Of a stretch of 7,077 nt of DNA, positions 5,565-7,077 are shown one piece after another. Source of the stretch: JBQTIP01 sp052388025 (GTDB taxonomy: Bacteria > Actinomycetota > UBA4738 > HRBIN12); the NCBI GenBank assembly GCA_052388025.1, contig JBQTIP010000229.1, positions 1 through 7,077 of the forward strand, in the 5' to 3' direction. The translations under genes were made by a program, and so were the position numbers. Below the pieces are notes generated by a model. That model searched no databases. It worked only from the letters and a program-made list of their open reading frames with translations, and had not been told where the DNA came from. Every line of letters starts with the position of its first letter. Position 1 is the stretch's first letter.

Positions 5565-7016
5565 GACCCACGACGGGAACCACATCCGTAGCTTCCACGC
5601 CTGAAGCGACAGCGGCGAGGCCACGAGCACCGGCCAGAAGAAGGCGAACAGCGCCACCGAGACGATCACGAACCCGACCGCGACGGGAAGGAACGGGCGC
5701 GACCTCGAGCCGGCGACGCGCGCCTCCGACAGGTCCTTCAGCGAGTACGTGGCGGCCAGCACGAGGAACGGCGTGATCGGCGTGATGTAGAAGAAGAACT
5801 GCGGCCGTGAAACGACGAGCCACGGGAGGTACTGGGCGAGGATCGCGCCCAGCACGAACCCGGCCCGCCAGTCCCGCTTCCGCCGCCAGGCGATCGCGAG
5901 GTAGGGGATCGTCACCAGGCTCGCCCAGAAGATCGCCGGGTTGCCCATCCCGAGGATCTCCCGTCGGACGACGGCGTTCAGCCCCTCCCGGAAGTAGTAG
6001 GCGACCGGCCTCCACATGAGGATCCACTTCCACGCCTCGGAGAGGTATGGATGGATCGGCTTGCCCGCCTCGTCGACGGTCTCGAGATGGAAGTGGTAGC
6101 TCGCGATGTCGCCCTGCAGCCGGAGCCAGTCCCCGGGATGGAGACCGAACTCCACGAACCAGCCGGCGTAGGAAACCACGTAGACGATCGCCGGGACGAC
6201 GAGGAAGGCGATCGCGACTCCGAAGCTCTCTATCTGGATCGCCCGCCAGACGTAGCGGCGGGTGCCGGCCCGCTTTCGCCGCGTGGACTCCCAGAGCATC
6301 GAGAGGGCGATCGCCCCGAGGACCGCGGTGAGGCCCGACCACTTGCTGGCGAACGCCGCGCCGAAGGCGGCCCCGGCCGCGAGGCGCCAGGGCCGCAGAA
6401 GCGGCGAGGGCACGCGGACCGGCGCCCGGAGCCCGGCCGCGTCGGGGCGAGCCGGCTCCGGCTCCTCGGGCGGCGGCGGTGTCCTCCGGCCGATCCAGCG
6501 CCGGTCGAGAAGGAGGAGCAAGAAGCCGAGGGCAACCCAGAACGTGACGAAGATGTCGAGCATCGACATCCTCGATTGCACGAAGTTCAGGTGCTCGGTC
6601 GCGAGCAGCAGCCCGGCCACGAAGGTCCAGAGCGCGCTGCCGAACAGGAGCTGCGCGATCATGGCGATCACGACGACCGTGAGCGTCCCCGCCGCCGCCG
6701 AGGCGACGCGCCAGCCGAACGCCTCGGTCCCGAACAGCTTCTCGCCCAGCCCGATCGCCCACTTTCCGAGCGGCGGGTGGACCCACGAGCCCGTGTCGTG
6801 CTTCGTCTCCTCCCAGAACTTCTCGTCGTCCGAGCGGATGTCGCACCGCTCCCTCGAGTACCCGATGAAGATGCACGCGGACTTCGAGTAGTAGATCTCG
6901 TCGAAGACACGGGTCTCCGGGTAGCCCAAGCCGGAGAAGCGAAGCGCGCCCGCCAGGACGGCGACGGCGGCGATCGCGACGACGGGGTGGTTCAGTCGCT
7001 GGAGGAAGGAGCGCAC
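5562..7016 (-). CDS. Polyprenyl-phosphate-mannose-protein mannosyltransferase (GT39, PMT family)
   Basis: A 484-residue multi-spanning GT-C glycosyltransferase. Actinobacterial PMTs move mannose from polyprenyl-phosphate-mannose to Ser/Thr of secreted proteins, working with Sec export; that role is known of the family. The first membrane segment (11-29) leads into an external loop with the catalytic acidic pair in RVFDEIYY (Asp39-Glu40), then WVHPPLGKW (78-86), the family hallmark. RMSMLDIFVTFW (149-160) is also characteristic, as are PQFFFYITPITPF (405-417) and the C-terminal RMWFPSW. About ten membrane segments are visible. Two unusual points: the only two cysteines (Cys48, Cys58) lie in the first external loop, and a Pro/Glu/Arg-rich hydrophilic stretch fills 174-208. 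The start used is GTG at 7016-7014, with no SD, preceded by TACCAT at -12 to -7. However, this frame stays open without a start codon to the window edge, so an upstream start beyond 7077 cannot be excluded. The CocE-like gene follows after 6 bp. Confidence 0.9.
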   Translation of the reverse strand: MRSFLQRLNHPVVAIAAVAVLAGALRFSGLGYPETRVFDEIYYSKSACIFIGYSRERCDIRSDDEKFWEETKHDTGSWVHPPLGKWAIGLGEKLFGTEAFGWRVASAAAGTLTVVVIAMIAQLLFGSALWTFVAGLLLATEHLNFVQSRMSMLDIFVTFWVALGFLLLLLDRRWIGRRTPPPPEEPEPARPDAAGLRAPVRVPSPLLRPWRLAAGAAFGAAFASKWSGLTAVLGAIALSMLWESTRRKRAGTRRYVWRAIQIESFGVAIAFLVVPAIVYVVSYAGWFVEFGLHPGDWLRLQGDIASYHFHLETVDEAGKPIHPYLSEAWKWILMWRPVAYYFREGLNAVVRREILGMGNPAIFWASLVTIPYLAIAWRRKRDWRAGFVLGAILAQYLPWLVVSRPQFFFYITPITPFLVLAATYSLKDLSEARVAGSRSRPFLPVAVGFVIVSVALFAFFWPVLVASPLSLQAWKLRMWFPSWV

Positions 7017-7022
7017 CGGGTG

Positions 7023-7028
7023 ATGGTA
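7023..7028 (-). promoter_or_regulatory. Candidate -10 box of a leaderless promoter for the mannosyltransferase gene
   Basis: On the minus strand TACCAT lies at -12 to -7 relative to the G of the GTG at 7016, the same placement as the TACAGT before the CPBP protease gene. No SD is found before the GTG and no clear -35 is seen. It holds only if the GTG is the true start, because the frame is open further upstream. Confidence 0.38.
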
Positions 7029-7077
7029 TGCGAGGGTCCGTGGATCGGCGGGGAGCGCCTCAGGGCTTCGGGCGGTC

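Noticed and set aside
5419..6876. Minus-strand 485-codon open frame overlapping the mannosyltransferase in another frame, and similar plus-strand frames at 3627-4751 and 4767-5591.
   Set aside because: All are composition shadows (Arg/Pro/Gly/Asp-rich, no motifs) of the mannosyltransferase and hydrolase genes.
7017..7077. Looked for the start of a divergent gene at the right edge (rsmI often neighbours PMT genes).
   Set aside because: No frame in these 61 bases resembles an RsmI N-terminus or any other protein I recognise; the segment is too short to judge.

Overview
This looks like a chromosomal window from a high-G+C bacterium, most likely an actinomycetote and possibly an uncultured or deep-branching one. 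The reasons are the G+C-rich third codon positions, the many GTG and TTG starts, the very dense packing, an actinobacterial-style CPBP membrane protease, a prokaryotic protein O-mannosyltransferase, and -10-like TANNNT boxes placed exactly where leaderless actinobacterial transcripts have them. The taxonomic call is inference; there is no rRNA or other phylogenetic marker here.

Layout: (1) 2-403 (+) is the C-terminal half of a pirin-family cupin protein that enters from the left edge. (2) 378-2172 (-) is a two-gene unit, transcribed right to left: an FAD-dependent DAO-family amine/amino-acid oxidoreductase (955-2172), then a RimJ/RimL-type GNAT acetyltransferase (378-923) whose 3' end overlaps the pirin gene. 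(3) 2241-3577 (+) is a divergently transcribed pair: a CPBP (CAAX/Abi) intramembrane protease with altered motifs, and, two bases later, a small AlkB/prolyl-hydroxylase-like 2-oxoglutarate/Fe(II) oxygenase candidate. (4) 3582-7016 (-) is another pair: a GT39 protein mannosyltransferase (5562-7016), followed 6 bp later by a CocE/NonD (S15-type) serine hydrolase with an extra C-terminal region (3582-5555).

All six downstream or complete genes are intact, with almost no non-coding DNA. The only regulatory space visible is the 68-bp divergent interval at 2173-2240 and the 61 bp at the right edge. Convergent gene ends overlap (378-403) or sit 4 nt apart (3578-3581). I see no mobile elements, tRNA or rRNA genes, CRISPR arrays, attachment sites or long repeats, and no stretch over 300 bases lacks a gene.

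The genes do not form one obvious pathway. The window reads as ordinary core or near-core metabolism and envelope functions. I did not find a convincing new biological system. The points that most repay a second look are the two leaderless-promoter candidates, the motif swap in the CPBP protease together with its coupling to a putative dioxygenase, and a lone cysteine pair in the catalytic-side loop of the mannosyltransferase.
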